A stretch of 64,000 nucleotides of DNA from Paraburkholderia phenoliruptrix (GTDB taxonomy: Bacteria > Pseudomonadota > Gammaproteobacteria > Burkholderiales > Burkholderiaceae). Location: assembly GCF_019511605.1 (NCBI RefSeq), contig NZ_JAEUAV010000001.1, forward strand, positions 1-64,000, written 5' to 3'. The notes beneath the pieces were generated by a model. It was not told where the DNA came from. It did not search any database and was given only the letters and a program-made list of their open reading frames with translations. Shown here in pieces: positions 42,072-52,626 of this stretch. The translations under genes were made by a program, and so were the position numbers. Numbering within the stretch: the stretch's first letter is position 1; each line of letters opens with the position of its first letter.

Positions 42072-44309
42072 ATGCCGGTTGCCACTGACTTCTGCCGAAT
42101 CGATATGCGTGAACCCGACCCCATGCAACCCGCCCTGCTCGATCCGCCGTCGCGCGACACCGCCGACGCGCCGCCCGTCGTTCACGACGGCGAGGTGATG
42201 GACACGAGCTCCACTTGCGAATGGATCCTGAAGGCGCATCGTGCGAGCGTGCTGATCGACGCGGCCTCGTATTACGAGGTGCTGCGCAAGATGATTCCGC
42301 GCGCGCGGCATTCCGTCTTCATACTCGGCTGGGATATCGACAGCCGTATCGAACTGGTGCCGGGCGGCGTCGATGACGGTTTTCCAGCCAAGCTCTCCGA
42401 ATTCCTCTGCGCGGTGCTCGACGAAAATCCGCACCTGCGCATCTACCTGCTCGGCTGGGATTTCGCAATGCTCTACGCGTTCGAGCGCGAGTGGCTGCCT
42501 TCCTACAAGCCGGCCTGGCACGCGCACCGGCGTCTGTGGTTCCGGCTCGATGGACGGCATCCGCTTGGCGCGTCGCATCATCAGAAAATCGTCGTGATCG
42601 ACGACAGCCTCGCGTTCACCGGCGGCATCGACCTCACCGGTTCGCGCTGGGACACGCCGGAGCATCGGCCCGACGATCCGCTGCGCAAGAACCTGGGCAA
42701 GACGAGCTACGAGCCGATGCACGACGCCCAGTTGATGTTCGACGGCCCGGCCGCCGCCGCCATCGCGCATCTGGCGCGCGAGCGCTGGCGCCGCTCGCGC
42801 CGCAGCGGCAAGGCTGGCCGGCCGTTCAACGGCAAGCCGCCGCCGCGCACCGATTTGTGGCCGGCGGACATCGAACCGGATTTCGTCGACGTCGACCTCG
42901 GCATTTCGCTCACCGAACCCGCCTACGACGGCAGGCCGGCCATCCAGCAGGTGAAGGCGCTGCATCTGGCCGCCGTGGCCGCCGCGCGCCGCAACATCTA
43001 TATCGAGAACCAGTACTTCACCGCGAATTCGGTCGGCTCGGCGCTGCAAAAACGTATTGCGGAGCCGGACGGCCCCGATCTCGCCGTGGTGTGCCCTTAC
43101 CGCCAGAGCGGCTGGCTCCAGGAGGCGACGATGGGCGTGTTGCGCGCCCGTCTGCACAAGCTGCTCGCGGCGGCCGACAGCAACGGCCGCTATGCGATGT
43201 ACGCCCCTGCCGTGGACGCGCCGAACGGGCGGTACATCAACGTGCACAGCAAGATCATGATCGTCGACGAGCGCCTGCTCGTGATCGGCAGCGCCAATCT
43301 GAACAATCGCTCGATGGTGCTCGATTCGGAGTGCTGCATCGTGATCGACGGGCGCGACAATCCGCAGCGCCAGGCCGCGATTGCACGCATTCGCAATCGC
43401 CTGCTCGCAGAACACCTGGATTCGAGCGAGACCGACGTCGAACAGGCGCTCGCCCGACATGGCCGGCTGAACGCGGCGATTGCGAGCCTGAAGGGCAACT
43501 CCGCGCGCACGCTGCAACCGTTGACGCCCGAGGTGCCGCCCGAACTGCGCGACATTGCCGACAGCGTTCACGTGCTCGATCCAGAAGCGCCGATTGCGGC
43601 CAACGAACTGCTCGCGCAGTTTCTGCCCGAGCCCACGCACCGCCCGGTGATCGCCAAACTGCTGGTGCTCGGCGCGCTCGCGCTCGGCGTCGTCGCCCTG
43701 ACCATTGCGTGGCGTTTCACGCCGTTCGGCCACGAACTGAGCTTCGCGAAGCTCACCGCCGAAACGCAGCGGCTCGCCGCCACGCATTTCGGCCCGCTTG
43801 CGGTGGTGGCGATGTACGCGCTCGCCGCGCTGCTCTCGGTGCCCGTGACCTTGCTGATCGCCGTAACGGGTCTGGTGTTCGGCGCGGTAGCGGGCGCCGC
43901 CTATGCGCTCGCCGGCACGCTGATCGCCGCGGCGGCGGGCTGGGCCGCGGGCGCCTGGCTCGGCCGCGACGCCGTGCGCGAGCTGGCCGGCGCGCGCCTG
44001 AACCAGTTGAGCGAGCGCCTGCGCAGCAAGGGACTGGTTGCCGTGATCCTGTTGCGGCTGGTGCCGGTCGCGCCGTTTTCGATTGTCAATCTCGCGGCGG
44101 GCGCCTCGCATATCCGCTTCAGGGACTTCATGGCGGGCACGGCTATCGGCATGACGCCGGGCGTGGTGCTCGCGACCTCTTTCGCGCGCCAGCTGGTAAG
44201 CGCGGTGCGCCATCCGACGCCGCTTTCGCTGCTGCTCGTCGCTGTTATCGGCGTGGCGCTGGTGTCGATGTCGCTCGTGTTGCGGCGCATGCTGATGAGG
44301 CGGCAATGA
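42072..44309 (+). CDS. Phospholipase D-VTT (DedA-like) fusion protein
   Basis: A 745-aa two-part protein. Residues about 40-490 are a phospholipase D/cardiolipin-synthase-type enzyme with both HKD motifs: H-H-Q-K-I-V-V-I-D-D (about 172) and H-S-K-I-M-I-V-D-E (about 393), plus G-S-A-N-L-N-N-R-S. Residues about 530-740 form a VTT/SNARE-associated membrane domain with five or so hydrophobic segments and the G-x(8)-G loop region (V-F-G-A-V-A-G-A-A-Y-A ... L-R-L-V-P-V-A-P-F). It probably moves or remodels phospholipids at the inner membrane. Its stop overlaps the next ATG (ATGA), so the two are co-translated. Confidence 0.9.
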   Translation: MPVATDFCRIDMREPDPMQPALLDPPSRDTADAPPVVHDGEVMDTSSTCEWILKAHRASVLIDAASYYEVLRKMIPRARHSVFILGWDIDSRIELVPGGVDDGFPAKLSEFLCAVLDENPHLRIYLLGWDFAMLYAFEREWLPSYKPAWHAHRRLWFRLDGRHPLGASHHQKIVVIDDSLAFTGGIDLTGSRWDTPEHRPDDPLRKNLGKTSYEPMHDAQLMFDGPAAAAIAHLARERWRRSRRSGKAGRPFNGKPPPRTDLWPADIEPDFVDVDLGISLTEPAYDGRPAIQQVKALHLAAVAAARRNIYIENQYFTANSVGSALQKRIAEPDGPDLAVVCPYRQSGWLQEATMGVLRARLHKLLAAADSNGRYAMYAPAVDAPNGRYINVHSKIMIVDERLLVIGSANLNNRSMVLDSECCIVIDGRDNPQRQAAIARIRNRLLAEHLDSSETDVEQALARHGRLNAAIASLKGNSARTLQPLTPEVPPELRDIADSVHVLDPEAPIAANELLAQFLPEPTHRPVIAKLLVLGALALGVVALTIAWRFTPFGHELSFAKLTAETQRLAATHFGPLAVVAMYALAALLSVPVTLLIAVTGLVFGAVAGAAYALAGTLIAAAAGWAAGAWLGRDAVRELAGARLNQLSERLRSKGLVAVILLRLVPVAPFSIVNLAAGASHIRFRDFMAGTAIGMTPGVVLATSFARQLVSAVRHPTPLSLLLVAVIGVALVSMSLVLRRMLMRRQ

Positions 44310-45082
44310 GCGGGCGCGCGAACGAAACCGTCGCCCTCGAAGAAGCGCAACCCGCGCCGCGCGTGCAGACGCGGCCGGCACACGCGAGCCATGCGGGCGA
44401 GCCGCTGCGCATCGTCACGTACAACATTCATGGCGCGGTGGGCACGGACGGCAAGCGCTCAGGGGCGCGCATCGCCGAGGTGATCTCGGCCCTGAACGCG
44501 GACGTGGTGGCGTTGCAGGAAGTGCCGTTGGGCGGTGCCGCGAGCATCGACATACTGCGCGAATTGCAGGACCTGACGGGCATGCATGCGGTGCCCGGCC
44601 CGACGCTCGACGGCCCGGACCGGCGCTTCGGCAATGCGGTGCTCACCAACCTGCCGGTGCGCGCCATCCGCACGCTGGATCTTTCGTTCGGCAGCCGCGA
44701 GGCGCGCGGGGCGCTCGACGTGGATATCGACACCGGCAACGGCCTGATGCGGATTGTCGCGACGCACCTCGGACTGTCGGCGCGCGAACGCCGCGCGCAG
44801 GTGAGGCTGCTGCTCGAAGCGTTCGACACGCCCGAGCTTCCGGTGATCCTGCTTGGCGATCTGAACGAATGGTTTGTCTGGGGTTGGCCGATGCGGGCAT
44901 TGCTCACGCGTTTTGGCCGGGTCGCGGCGCCGCGCACCTTTCCGTCGCGGTTTCCGACCTTTGCGCTCGACCGCGTGTGGGTGCATCCGGCCGCACGGCT
45001 CGTCGATATCCAGGTGGATAAAAGCCGGCCGGCGCGCATTGCATCGGATCATCTGCCGCTCGTCGCGCGTGTGCTGCGCTAG
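44306..45082 (+). CDS. Endonuclease/exonuclease/phosphatase-family protein
   Basis: A 258-aa EEP-fold enzyme: L-R-I-V-T-Y-N-I-H-G, D-V-V-A-L-Q-E-V, L-L-G-D-L-N-E-W and S-D-H-L-P-L provide the metal ligands and catalytic His. Coupled by ATGA to the PLD-VTT gene, a common pair in proteobacteria, where it may act on a phospholipid or phosphodiester product. The N-terminal 30 residues are disordered. Confidence 0.9.
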   Translation: MSGRANETVALEEAQPAPRVQTRPAHASHAGEPLRIVTYNIHGAVGTDGKRSGARIAEVISALNADVVALQEVPLGGAASIDILRELQDLTGMHAVPGPTLDGPDRRFGNAVLTNLPVRAIRTLDLSFGSREARGALDVDIDTGNGLMRIVATHLGLSARERRAQVRLLLEAFDTPELPVILLGDLNEWFVWGWPMRALLTRFGRVAAPRTFPSRFPTFALDRVWVHPAARLVDIQVDKSRPARIASDHLPLVARVLR

Positions 45083-45298
45083 AGGCGCGGTTTGCCGGTT
45101 CGTTCTGCGGGTTTGGCTGTCATGTAGCCATACCTGAACGCGGGGACGGCAATGTTGGAACGGCGCGTGCTGAGTATGTGGGATGCGCCGCGTGCGCTAT
45201 GTACGCCTCGTGTAGCGGGTGTACCGCGCGTACCGCATATGCCCGACAGTTCGCGCGCGAAATGCCGTTCGCTACCGCCCCCAGCCAGGAGATAACTC

Positions 45299-45628
45299 AT
45301 GACCGAGCAGCAAAACACCTCTTCCAGCCCGGCTTCCAACCCGAGTTCCAACGCGACCCCGGAGCCTGCCGCGCCGCCCTCGCCGTCCACGCCCTCGCGT
45401 GAAGGCTTGTCGGGCCCGGGGCCTGCCCAGCCGCAGCCGATCCCTTCGCCCGCGCCGGGCACGCCGCGCACGCCGGGCGGCAACCAGCTCGACGCCATCG
45501 ACGAAAAAGACGCCGACAAGGTCGTGCCGAAGGATTCCAAAGAGACCCAATTGCGCGACCCAAGCTCTGCGCCCGGCGCCGGCAGCCATAGCGTGGACGA
45601 TGCGGGCTCGCCGCCGAAGCCGCTCTGA
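45299..45628 (+). CDS. Small disordered Pro/Ser-rich protein
   Basis: A 109-aa protein with an AGGAG site before ATG 45299. It is almost wholly low complexity (Pro, Ser, Ala, Gly, Asp) without signal or membrane segments. Such short acidic proteins occur in Burkholderia relatives; I know no function. The 216 bp upstream hold no recognised feature. Confidence 0.6.
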   Translation: MTEQQNTSSSPASNPSSNATPEPAAPPSPSTPSREGLSGPGPAQPQPIPSPAPGTPRTPGGNQLDAIDEKDADKVVPKDSKETQLRDPSSAPGAGSHSVDDAGSPPKPL

Positions 45629-45685
45629 ACACCGGCGGCTTGCGCCTGCCCGGCAAAGCGGCAAACCCGCAGACCTGCGAAGCCG

Positions 45686-47812
45686 TCAGGCGTCGATCTT
45701 CGACATCACCGCAGTGGCCGGATCGTACCGATACCCTTTCTGCTCCAGACGTTCCGCGAGCGTCGCGCTAATGAGCTTTTGCTGCGCGTCGCGCGAGATC
45801 AGATCGTGGTCGGGTTTGAGCCGTTCCAGTTCCGACGAGAGCCTGCGCAAAAGCGCGACCTCGGCCGCGCTGCGCGCGTCGAGGAACGTCACTTTCTGAT
45901 TGGTCGCGCCAAGCCGCTGCTTCAATTCCTTCGCATGCGCGATCCATTGCTCGGCAAGCGTGCGCAATTCGGCGTAGGCCTTTTCGTGCGCCTTCGCCTG
46001 ACTGGCCATCTGACGGCGCAGCGACGCAAGTTCCTCGGCCATCGCGGCTTCCTTCGACTCCTGCTCGGGAGACGGCGTCTCCACCGACGCGCTCTGTTGC
46101 TGAAGCTCCTGTAGCCGCTGCGCATGCGTGCTTTCGGTTTCGGCAAGCCGACGCTCGAGCTCCGCCACGCGTTGTTCAGCCGTCTGCGCACGACTTGCAG
46201 CCGCCGCTGCATCTTGCGCGAGGCGGGTGGTCTCAGCAGTGGCGGCCGCGTTCGCTTCGCTCATCTGCGTAAGCTGTTCGCGCGCGCCGGCCAGTTCGTG
46301 CTGCACGCGTTCGAGTTCGGCGCGCGAAGCGGAGGCTTCGTCGCCGCGAGCCGCATGCGCGTCGCGTTCGGCCGCCAGTTCCGCGCGAGCCTGGTCCAAC
46401 TCGGTTTGCAACGCGGCGAGCTGCGCGAGGTTTTCGCTGGCCTGCATTGCGGCGTCCTGGGCACGCGACGACGCCGCGCTCGACTCCTCGGCCCAGCGTT
46501 GCACTTCGCGCGCGTGCGCTTGACCGGCCTCGCCGAGCGCCGTGGCCTGTTGCCGCGCGGCGTCGCGTTCCTCGACGAGGCGCGCGATCTCTTCGTCTTT
46601 GGCAATGGCCGCGGTGCTCAACGCTTCGCGCGCCTGACTGTCTTCAGCCGACGCGGCTTCAGCGGCTTGCAGCCGGGCTTCGGCAGCGGACGCGCGCTCG
46701 TCGGCTGCGGCAATGCGCGCTTCGGCGGCCGTCGCGCGTTGCTCGAACTCGGCAACGCGGGCATCGGCAGTCGCTGCGCGTTCCTCGAACTCCGTCACGC
46801 GAGCTTCAGCAGCCAGCGCCCGTTGCTCGAACTCCGCGCCGCGGCCTTCTGCAGTCGCTGCGCGTTCCTCCAGTTCCGTCACGCGCGCTTCGGCGGACAA
46901 CGCCCGTTGCTCGAATTCCGCAACGCGGCTTTCCGCACTCGCTGCGCGTTCCTCCAGCTCCGTCACGCGCGCTTCAGCGGACAACGCCCGTTGCTCGAAC
47001 TCCGCGCCGCGGCTTTCTGCACTCGCTGCGCGTTCCTCCAGTTCCGTCACGCGCGCTTCAGCGGACAACGCCCGCTGCTCGAACTCCGCAACGCGGCTTT
47101 CCGCACTCCCTGCGCGTTCCTCCAACTCCGTCACGCGCGCCTCGGCAGCCAACGCCCGTTGCTCGAACTCCGCGACCCGCGCCTGTGCAGTCGCCGCCCG
47201 CTCCTCGGCCTCGGCAATGCGCGCCTCGCTCGCGGCATCCCGCTCCTCGGTTTGCGCGACGCGCGACTCGGCTGCCGCCGCGCGTTCCTCGAGCTCCGCA
47301 ACACGGTCCTCGGCGGCCTTCGCGCGGTCGCGCAGCGCCGGCTGCTCGTTCGCGAGGCGATTCAGGGCTTCTTCCGAAATGCTCAGCGCGTTCGTGAGCG
47401 TGGCGACACGCTCGCGCGCCAACTCGGCTTCGGCGAGCGTGTTCTGGTATTCGGCCAGCGCCTCGTCGCGCTCGGCGGCAAGCGCATCCGCGTGGCCGCC
47501 CGCCAGCGCAAGCCGCTGATTGACGACGCGCTCGGCTTCCTCGCGCGCGCTCGCCCACAGCGCGCCGGCGGCGCTCAGCATGGTTTGCGCGACGTCGTCC
47601 GGCAAGCTGGTCATGACCGACTCAGGCGCCTGCGCCGAAGCGGGCTGCCGTGCCTGCCGCCAGCGCTCCAGTGCCGCGGACACCGCGACGATCGAACCGC
47701 TGCGGACTTCCCCCCAGATCGCCAGCGCGGACACCTTCTTGCCTTCGCCGGCCATGCGGTCCGCTATTTGAGCCACCCGTTCGTCGGTGACGGTGTCTGT
47801 TTCCATGGACAT
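45686..47812 (-). CDS. KfrA-like DNA-binding coiled-coil protein
   Basis: A 708-aa protein starting at ATG 47812 (GAGG 5 nt upstream). Residues about 8-110 match the KfrA N-terminal DNA-binding domain (V-A-Q-I-A-D-R-M-A-G-E-G-K-K-V-S-A-L-A-I-W-G-E-V-R-S-G-S). The rest is a continuous coiled coil, with six consecutive 28-residue repeats at about residues 214-381. The C-terminal 90 residues return to a unique sequence (D-A-R-S-A-A-E-V-A-L-L-R-R-L-S-S-E-L-E-R-L). KfrA proteins bind DNA and form filaments on plasmids; chromosomal copies are less studied and may be nucleoid or partition factors. Confidence 0.85.
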   Translation of the reverse strand: MSMETDTVTDERVAQIADRMAGEGKKVSALAIWGEVRSGSIVAVSAALERWRQARQPASAQAPESVMTSLPDDVAQTMLSAAGALWASAREEAERVVNQRLALAGGHADALAAERDEALAEYQNTLAEAELARERVATLTNALSISEEALNRLANEQPALRDRAKAAEDRVAELEERAAAAESRVAQTEERDAASEARIAEAEERAATAQARVAEFEQRALAAEARVTELEERAGSAESRVAEFEQRALSAEARVTELEERAASAESRGAEFEQRALSAEARVTELEERAASAESRVAEFEQRALSAEARVTELEERAATAEGRGAEFEQRALAAEARVTEFEERAATADARVAEFEQRATAAEARIAAADERASAAEARLQAAEAASAEDSQAREALSTAAIAKDEEIARLVEERDAARQQATALGEAGQAHAREVQRWAEESSAASSRAQDAAMQASENLAQLAALQTELDQARAELAAERDAHAARGDEASASRAELERVQHELAGAREQLTQMSEANAAATAETTRLAQDAAAAASRAQTAEQRVAELERRLAETESTHAQRLQELQQQSASVETPSPEQESKEAAMAEELASLRRQMASQAKAHEKAYAELRTLAEQWIAHAKELKQRLGATNQKVTFLDARSAAEVALLRRLSSELERLKPDHDLISRDAQQKLISATLAERLEQKGYRYDPATAVMSKIDA
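46670..47173 (-). repeat. Six 84-bp (28-residue) tandem repeats in the KfrA-like gene
   Basis: Units begin A-E-F-E-Q-R-A-L-S-A-E-A-R-V-T-E-L-E-E-R, each 28 residues (four heptads). Units 1-4 are nearly identical in DNA, units 5 and 6 diverge, indicating recent internal duplication of a coiled-coil segment. Confidence 0.92.
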
Positions 47813-47951
47813 GAACGCCTCGAGATTCAAAGTAAGCAGGCGGGAACCGAGCCTTCCGCGCCGTCGTGAGTGGCAGGTATTTTACCGGGCAATTCCGCGG
47901 GCTCGCGGCGGCGCGTCGCGCCGCGCGCGCGAGCACCGACAGCGCGCGTCT

Positions 47952-49298
47952 TCACTTGCCGCCGTAGACGACTTTCCATACGACGTTGCCCACGTCGTCG
48001 GCCACATACAGCGCGCCCGCCCTGTCGACCACGACGCCCACGGGCCGCCCCCATGCATGCCCGTCGGGGCTCAGAAAACCGCTCAGGAAAGTCTCCGGCA
48101 TGCCGACGGGTCGCCCTTGAGCGAACGGCACGAAAATGACCTTGTAGCCGCTCGGTTCCTTGCGATTCCACGAGCCGTGCTGGCCGACAAACGCGCCGCC
48201 CCAGTAGTGCTGCGGAAAGCTCCTGCCGGTATAGAACGCGAGTCCGAGCGACGCAGTGTGATTGCCGAGCGCATAGTCCGGCGTGAGCGCGCTCGCCACC
48301 TTGTCGGGCTGCTGCGCCTTCACGCGCGTGTCGACGTGCTGCCCGTAATAGCTATAGGGAAAGCCGTAGAAACCGCCGTCTTTCACCGCGGTCATGTAGT
48401 CGGGCACGAGGTTGTCGCCCAGTTCGTCGCGCTCGTTGACGGCGGCCCACAATGCGCCGCTCTCGGGTTGCCAGTCCATGCCGTTCGGATTGCGCAGTCC
48501 CGAGGCGAACACGCGCGAGCGCCCGGTCGCGAGCGTGTATTCGAGAATCAGCGCGCGGCCCTCTTCCTGCTCGAGACCGTTTTCGCCGACGTTGCTGTTC
48601 GAGCCCACCGTCACATACAGGCGCTGCCCGTCGCGGCTCGCCACCACGTTCTTGGTCCAGTGATGATTGATGGGCCCTGCCGGCAGATCGGCGACCTTCT
48701 CGCCGGCCGCCGTGATCTGCGTGTCGCCGGGACGATACGGAAAGCGCAGCAACGCGTCGGTATCGGCAACGTACAGCGAGTCGCCGACGAGCGCCATGCC
48801 GAACGGCGAGTGAAGGCCCGCAATCAGCACGCTGCGGCTTTGCGCGCTGCTGCCGGCGCCGCGCAGCAGCACGATCCTGTCGGGGCTCGGCACGCCCGCG
48901 CCGGCGCGCTTCATCACGAGCTTCATTACCTGCTTGCGAAACCAGCCGACGATGCCCTGGTGCTCGTCGTGCTGCGCTGGCGCATTGCTTTCGGCCACCA
49001 GCAGATCGCCGTTCGGCAGCGCGTAGAGCCAGCGCGGATGCTCGAGACCGGTAGCGAAGGCGCTCACCGTGAAGCCTTCCGGAGCTGTCGGCATGTTCTC
49101 GCTCGCGCGCTTCTGCACGGGCGCTATGTTGATGGTCGGCAGTAGCGAAGTTTGCGGCGCCGGCAGTTCGGGGTGGGGGCCGAGCCCGGTGTCGCCGATA
49201 TCTTCGGCAGTCGACGCGCAGGCCGTGAGGCTGAGCGCGAACAGCACCGCTACGGCGCCCACGCGCGCCTCGCGCAATCCGGCGTAAAGCTTGTTCAT
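47952..49298 (-). CDS. Sorbosone dehydrogenase-like PQQ/beta-propeller lipoprotein
   Basis: A 448-aa lipoprotein (lipobox L-T-A-C about residue 27). The body is a six-bladed propeller of the L-sorbosone/glucose dehydrogenase family: [59 protein letters not shown] and [10 protein letters not shown]. These enzymes oxidise sugars in the periplasm using PQQ. It lies 37 bp after a GH13 gene on the same strand, so the two may form an operon in sugar metabolism. Confidence 0.85.
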   Translation of the reverse strand: MNKLYAGLREARVGAVAVLFALSLTACASTAEDIGDTGLGPHPELPAPQTSLLPTINIAPVQKRASENMPTAPEGFTVSAFATGLEHPRWLYALPNGDLLVAESNAPAQHDEHQGIVGWFRKQVMKLVMKRAGAGVPSPDRIVLLRGAGSSAQSRSVLIAGLHSPFGMALVGDSLYVADTDALLRFPYRPGDTQITAAGEKVADLPAGPINHHWTKNVVASRDGQRLYVTVGSNSNVGENGLEQEEGRALILEYTLATGRSRVFASGLRNPNGMDWQPESGALWAAVNERDELGDNLVPDYMTAVKDGGFYGFPYSYYGQHVDTRVKAQQPDKVASALTPDYALGNHTASLGLAFYTGRSFPQHYWGGAFVGQHGSWNRKEPSGYKVIFVPFAQGRPVGMPETFLSGFLSPDGHAWGRPVGVVVDRAGALYVADDVGNVVWKVVYGGK

Positions 49299-49335
49299 TG
49301 CATGGTCTCGCAGGTTGGCAAATTCACGGGCTTGT

Positions 49336-51000
49336 TCAGATTTCGCTGCGTCTTAGCAGATAGTCGAGCCCGCCCACGCGATACCAGCGGTATCCATAAG
49401 GCTCGAGCACCACCGCATGGCGGCCGTCGTCGTTCTCCTCGCTGTGATCGTCCGAGAGAAGGTTGATGAGCCGGTTCTGGCCAGGCTCCGTGCAGCCCGA
49501 GCGAAAGCGCACCGTGCAGGCCTCGGCGCCGAAGTTATGCAGGCACAGCACCGAGTTGTTGCGCCAGTCGTAACGAAGCGCGAGCACATCGCCGCGCGAT
49601 ACGCGCAACACCTCGAAGTCGCCCCAACTGATCTCCGGCACTTCGCGGCGCATGCGGATCATGCGCTCCATCCAGTTCAGCATGGAATTTGGATCGCGCC
49701 GCTGGGTCGCCACGTTGATTCTCTCAAAGCCATAAGCGCCGCCTGTTATCACGCGGCACGGCGGCTTGGGGTTCTTGGTGAAGCCGCCGTGCGGCTCCGT
49801 CGACCATTGCATCGGCGTGCGCGCGCATTCGCGCTCGGGCAGGCTGAGGTCGTCGCCCATGCCGATTTCGTCGCCGTAACGGAAGACCGGCGTGCCGGGC
49901 AAGGTCAGCATCAGGCTGTATGCGAGCTCGAGCCGGCGTCTGTCGCCGGCGAGCATCGGCGCGAGGCGGCGGCGGATGCCGCGCTCGTAGAGCTGCATGT
50001 CCGGCTCCGGCGCGAACGCGGCGAACACGGCCTCGCGCTGCTCGGGCGTCAGGCGGCCCAGATCGAGCTCGTCGTGGTTGCGCAGGAACACGCCCCATTG
50101 GGCAGTCGGCGGACGCGGCCTCGTTGCCGTCAGTGCTTTCTTCAAGGGTGCCGTATCGCCGGTTGCAAGCGTGTAGAAGGTGTTCTGGTTGAGCTGGAAA
50201 TTGAACATCATCTGCAGACGCTCGCCCGCGTCGCCGAAATAGTCGAGGTCCGTATTGGGCAGTACGTTGGCCTCGGCGAGGATGATCGCGTCGCCCTGAC
50301 GCCACTGCAAAAACTCGCGAAACGCGCGCAACATGTCGTATTGCTCGACCGGCTTGCGCACCTTGGGGCCTTTCGTCGCGATCACGAAGGGTACGGCGTC
50401 CATGCGGAACCCCGACACGCCGAGCTGGATCCAGAAGCCCATGATCTTCAGCAATTCGGCCTGCACGTATGGGTTGCTGGTGTTCAGGTCGGGCTGGAAG
50501 TCGTAGAAGCGGTGGAAATACCAGCGCTTTGCCTGCTTGTCGAAAGTCCATGTGGACTTCTGCACGCCGGGAAACACCACGCCGTCTTTTGCATTGGGCG
50601 GCTGGCGGTCGGACCACACGTACCAGTCGCGATACTGCGAGCCGGGATCGCTGCGTGCTTGCCTGAACCAGGGGTGCTGATCGGACGTGTGATTGACGAC
50701 CAGATCGATCATCACACGCAGGCCGCGTTCGCGGCACGCATGCGTGAATTCGGAGAAGTCGCCGAGCGTGCCGTATTTCGGGTCGACGTTGTAATAGTCG
50801 CAAATGTCGTAGCCGTTGTCGCGGCCCGGCGAAGGCTGGAACGGCATGAGCCAGATCGTCGTCACGCCGAGGCCTTGCAGGTAGTCGAGGCGGCGCAACA
50901 GGCCCCTGAAGTCGCCCACGCCGTCGCCATCGGCGTCCATGAACGTGCCTACCGAGAGGCAGTAGACAATGGCGTTCTTGTACCAGAGGTCATTGAGCAT
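49336..51000 (-). CDS. GH13 enzyme, trehalose-synthase-like
   Basis: A 554-aa glycoside hydrolase with ATG 51000 ([13 protein letters not shown]). Catalytic features are present: nucleophile G-F-R-M-D-A-V-P, acid/base A-E-A-N, and N-H-D-E-L-D, with a TreS-like [12 protein letters not shown] and [11 protein letters not shown]. TreS converts maltose and trehalose. It lacks the C-terminal maltokinase domain found in some TreS fusions. It is divergent from an alpha-glucosidase with only 48 bp between the start codons, suggesting a shared control region. Confidence 0.85.
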   Translation of the reverse strand: MLNDLWYKNAIVYCLSVGTFMDADGDGVGDFRGLLRRLDYLQGLGVTTIWLMPFQPSPGRDNGYDICDYYNVDPKYGTLGDFSEFTHACRERGLRVMIDLVVNHTSDQHPWFRQARSDPGSQYRDWYVWSDRQPPNAKDGVVFPGVQKSTWTFDKQAKRWYFHRFYDFQPDLNTSNPYVQAELLKIMGFWIQLGVSGFRMDAVPFVIATKGPKVRKPVEQYDMLRAFREFLQWRQGDAIILAEANVLPNTDLDYFGDAGERLQMMFNFQLNQNTFYTLATGDTAPLKKALTATRPRPPTAQWGVFLRNHDELDLGRLTPEQREAVFAAFAPEPDMQLYERGIRRRLAPMLAGDRRRLELAYSLMLTLPGTPVFRYGDEIGMGDDLSLPERECARTPMQWSTEPHGGFTKNPKPPCRVITGGAYGFERINVATQRRDPNSMLNWMERMIRMRREVPEISWGDFEVLRVSRGDVLALRYDWRNNSVLCLHNFGAEACTVRFRSGCTEPGQNRLINLLSDDHSEENDDGRHAVVLEPYGYRWYRVGGLDYLLRRSEI

Positions 51001-51048
51001 GCGATCCGCGCCTCGCGCCTTGACAATCGATCGTTGAGAGGACTTGCA

Positions 51049-52623
51049 ATGTCGGAACTGGCATGGTGGCAACGCGGCGTGATCTACCAGATCTATCCGC
51101 GCTCGTTTCAGGACAGCAACGGCGACGGCATCGGCGATCTCGCGGGCATCACCTCGCGTCTTTCGTATCTCGCCGAGCTGGGCGTGAACGCCGTATGGAT
51201 TTCCCCCATCTATCCGTCGCCCATGGCCGACTTCGGCTACGACGTCGCGGACTACTGCAACATCGACCCGATGTTCGGTACGCTTGCCGACTTCAAGCAA
51301 TTAGTGGACCGGGCCCACGACCTGGGGCTCAAGGTGCTGCTCGATTTCGTGCCCAACCATTCGTCGGACCGCCACCCCTGGTTCGAGGAAAGCCGCGCCT
51401 CGCGGGACAATCCGAAGCGCGACTGGTATCTGTGGCGCGATCCGGCGCCCGACGGCGGCCCGCCCAACAACTGGCTAAGCCGCATGGGCGGTTCGGCGTG
51501 GGAATGGGACGCGCGAACCGGCCAGTACTACTACCACGCGTTCCTGCGCGAACAGCCGGACCTGAACTGGCGCAATCCGCAGGTGCGCCGCGCGATGGAC
51601 GACGTGCTGCGCTTCTGGCTGGATCGCGGGGTGGACGGCTTTCGCGTCGACGTGCTGTGGCTGCTCATCAAGGACGCGCAGTTCCGCGACAACCCGCCCA
51701 ACCCGGCGTATGAGCCCGGCCAGCCGGACCATCACCTGCAAGTGCAGCGCTACACCGAAGACCAGCCTGAGGTGCACGAGATCGTGCGCTCGATGCGCGC
51801 CACGCTCGACGCCTACGGCGAGCGCGTGCTGATCGGCGAAATCTACCTGCCGGTGCCGCAACTGGTTCGTTATTACGGCGCGAACGGCGACGGCGCCGAC
51901 ATGCCGTTCAATTTCCAGTTGCTCAACGCGACATGGCATGCAGGCGACATCGCCCGCATGATCGCCGATTACGACAGCGCGCTGCCCGAACACGCATGGC
52001 CCAACTGGGTGCTCGGCAACCACGACAATCCGCGCGTCGCCTCGCGCGTGGGCGCCGCGCAGGCACGCGTAGCCGCCGTGCTGCTCCTGACGTTGCGCGG
52101 CACGCCGACGCTCTACTACGGCGACGAGCTAGGTATGACGGACGGCGTGATCTCGCCGGATCAGGTGCAGGACCCGGCCGAACTGCGTCAGCCAGGCATC
52201 GGCCAAGGGCGCGACCCGGAGCGCACGCCGATGCAATGGGACGCGGCGCTGCCCAATGCCGGTTTTACAACCGGCAGGTCATGGTTACCAGTCGCGACCG
52301 AAACCAGCGTGCAAACCCAGGACGGCGACGCGTCGAGCATGTTGTCGCTGTATCGCCGGCTGCTGGAGTTGCGGCGCAGCAATGCGGCGCTCGTGCAAGG
52401 CTCGATCGAGCATGTCGCCGCCTATGGCGACGTGCTTACTTACGAGCGGCATTACCGCAACCAACGTTTGTGGATTGCGCTGAACATGGGTGCAGCGGAT
52501 GCGCAAGTGCAGTCGCCCGCAGGCATCGTGCTGTTATCGACGCTGCCAGGCCGCGACGGCCAGCGGCTCGTCAACGGCATGAACCGTCTGGCGCCCGCCG
52601 AGGCGTTGATCGCCTCGATCTGA
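51049..52623 (+). CDS. GH13 alpha-glucosidase / oligo-1,6-glucosidase-like
   Basis: A 524-aa enzyme with GAGAGG upstream of ATG 51049. GH13 landmarks: W-W-Q-R-G-V-I-Y-Q-I-Y-P-R-S-F, nucleophile G-F-R-V-D-V-L-W, acid/base I-G-E-I-Y-L-P, and G-N-H-D-N-P-R. No signal peptide, so it acts in the cytoplasm on alpha-glucosides such as maltose or isomaltose. Divergent partner of the TreS-like gene. Confidence 0.88.
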   Translation: MSELAWWQRGVIYQIYPRSFQDSNGDGIGDLAGITSRLSYLAELGVNAVWISPIYPSPMADFGYDVADYCNIDPMFGTLADFKQLVDRAHDLGLKVLLDFVPNHSSDRHPWFEESRASRDNPKRDWYLWRDPAPDGGPPNNWLSRMGGSAWEWDARTGQYYYHAFLREQPDLNWRNPQVRRAMDDVLRFWLDRGVDGFRVDVLWLLIKDAQFRDNPPNPAYEPGQPDHHLQVQRYTEDQPEVHEIVRSMRATLDAYGERVLIGEIYLPVPQLVRYYGANGDGADMPFNFQLLNATWHAGDIARMIADYDSALPEHAWPNWVLGNHDNPRVASRVGAAQARVAAVLLLTLRGTPTLYYGDELGMTDGVISPDQVQDPAELRQPGIGQGRDPERTPMQWDAALPNAGFTTGRSWLPVATETSVQTQDGDASSMLSLYRRLLELRRSNAALVQGSIEHVAAYGDVLTYERHYRNQRLWIALNMGAADAQVQSPAGIVLLSTLPGRDGQRLVNGMNRLAPAEALIASI

Positions 52624-52626
52624 CGG

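Noticed and set aside
41874..44381. Minus-strand open frame of 835 codons opposite the PLD-VTT gene
   Set aside because: Antisense shadow; both HKD motifs lie on the plus strand.
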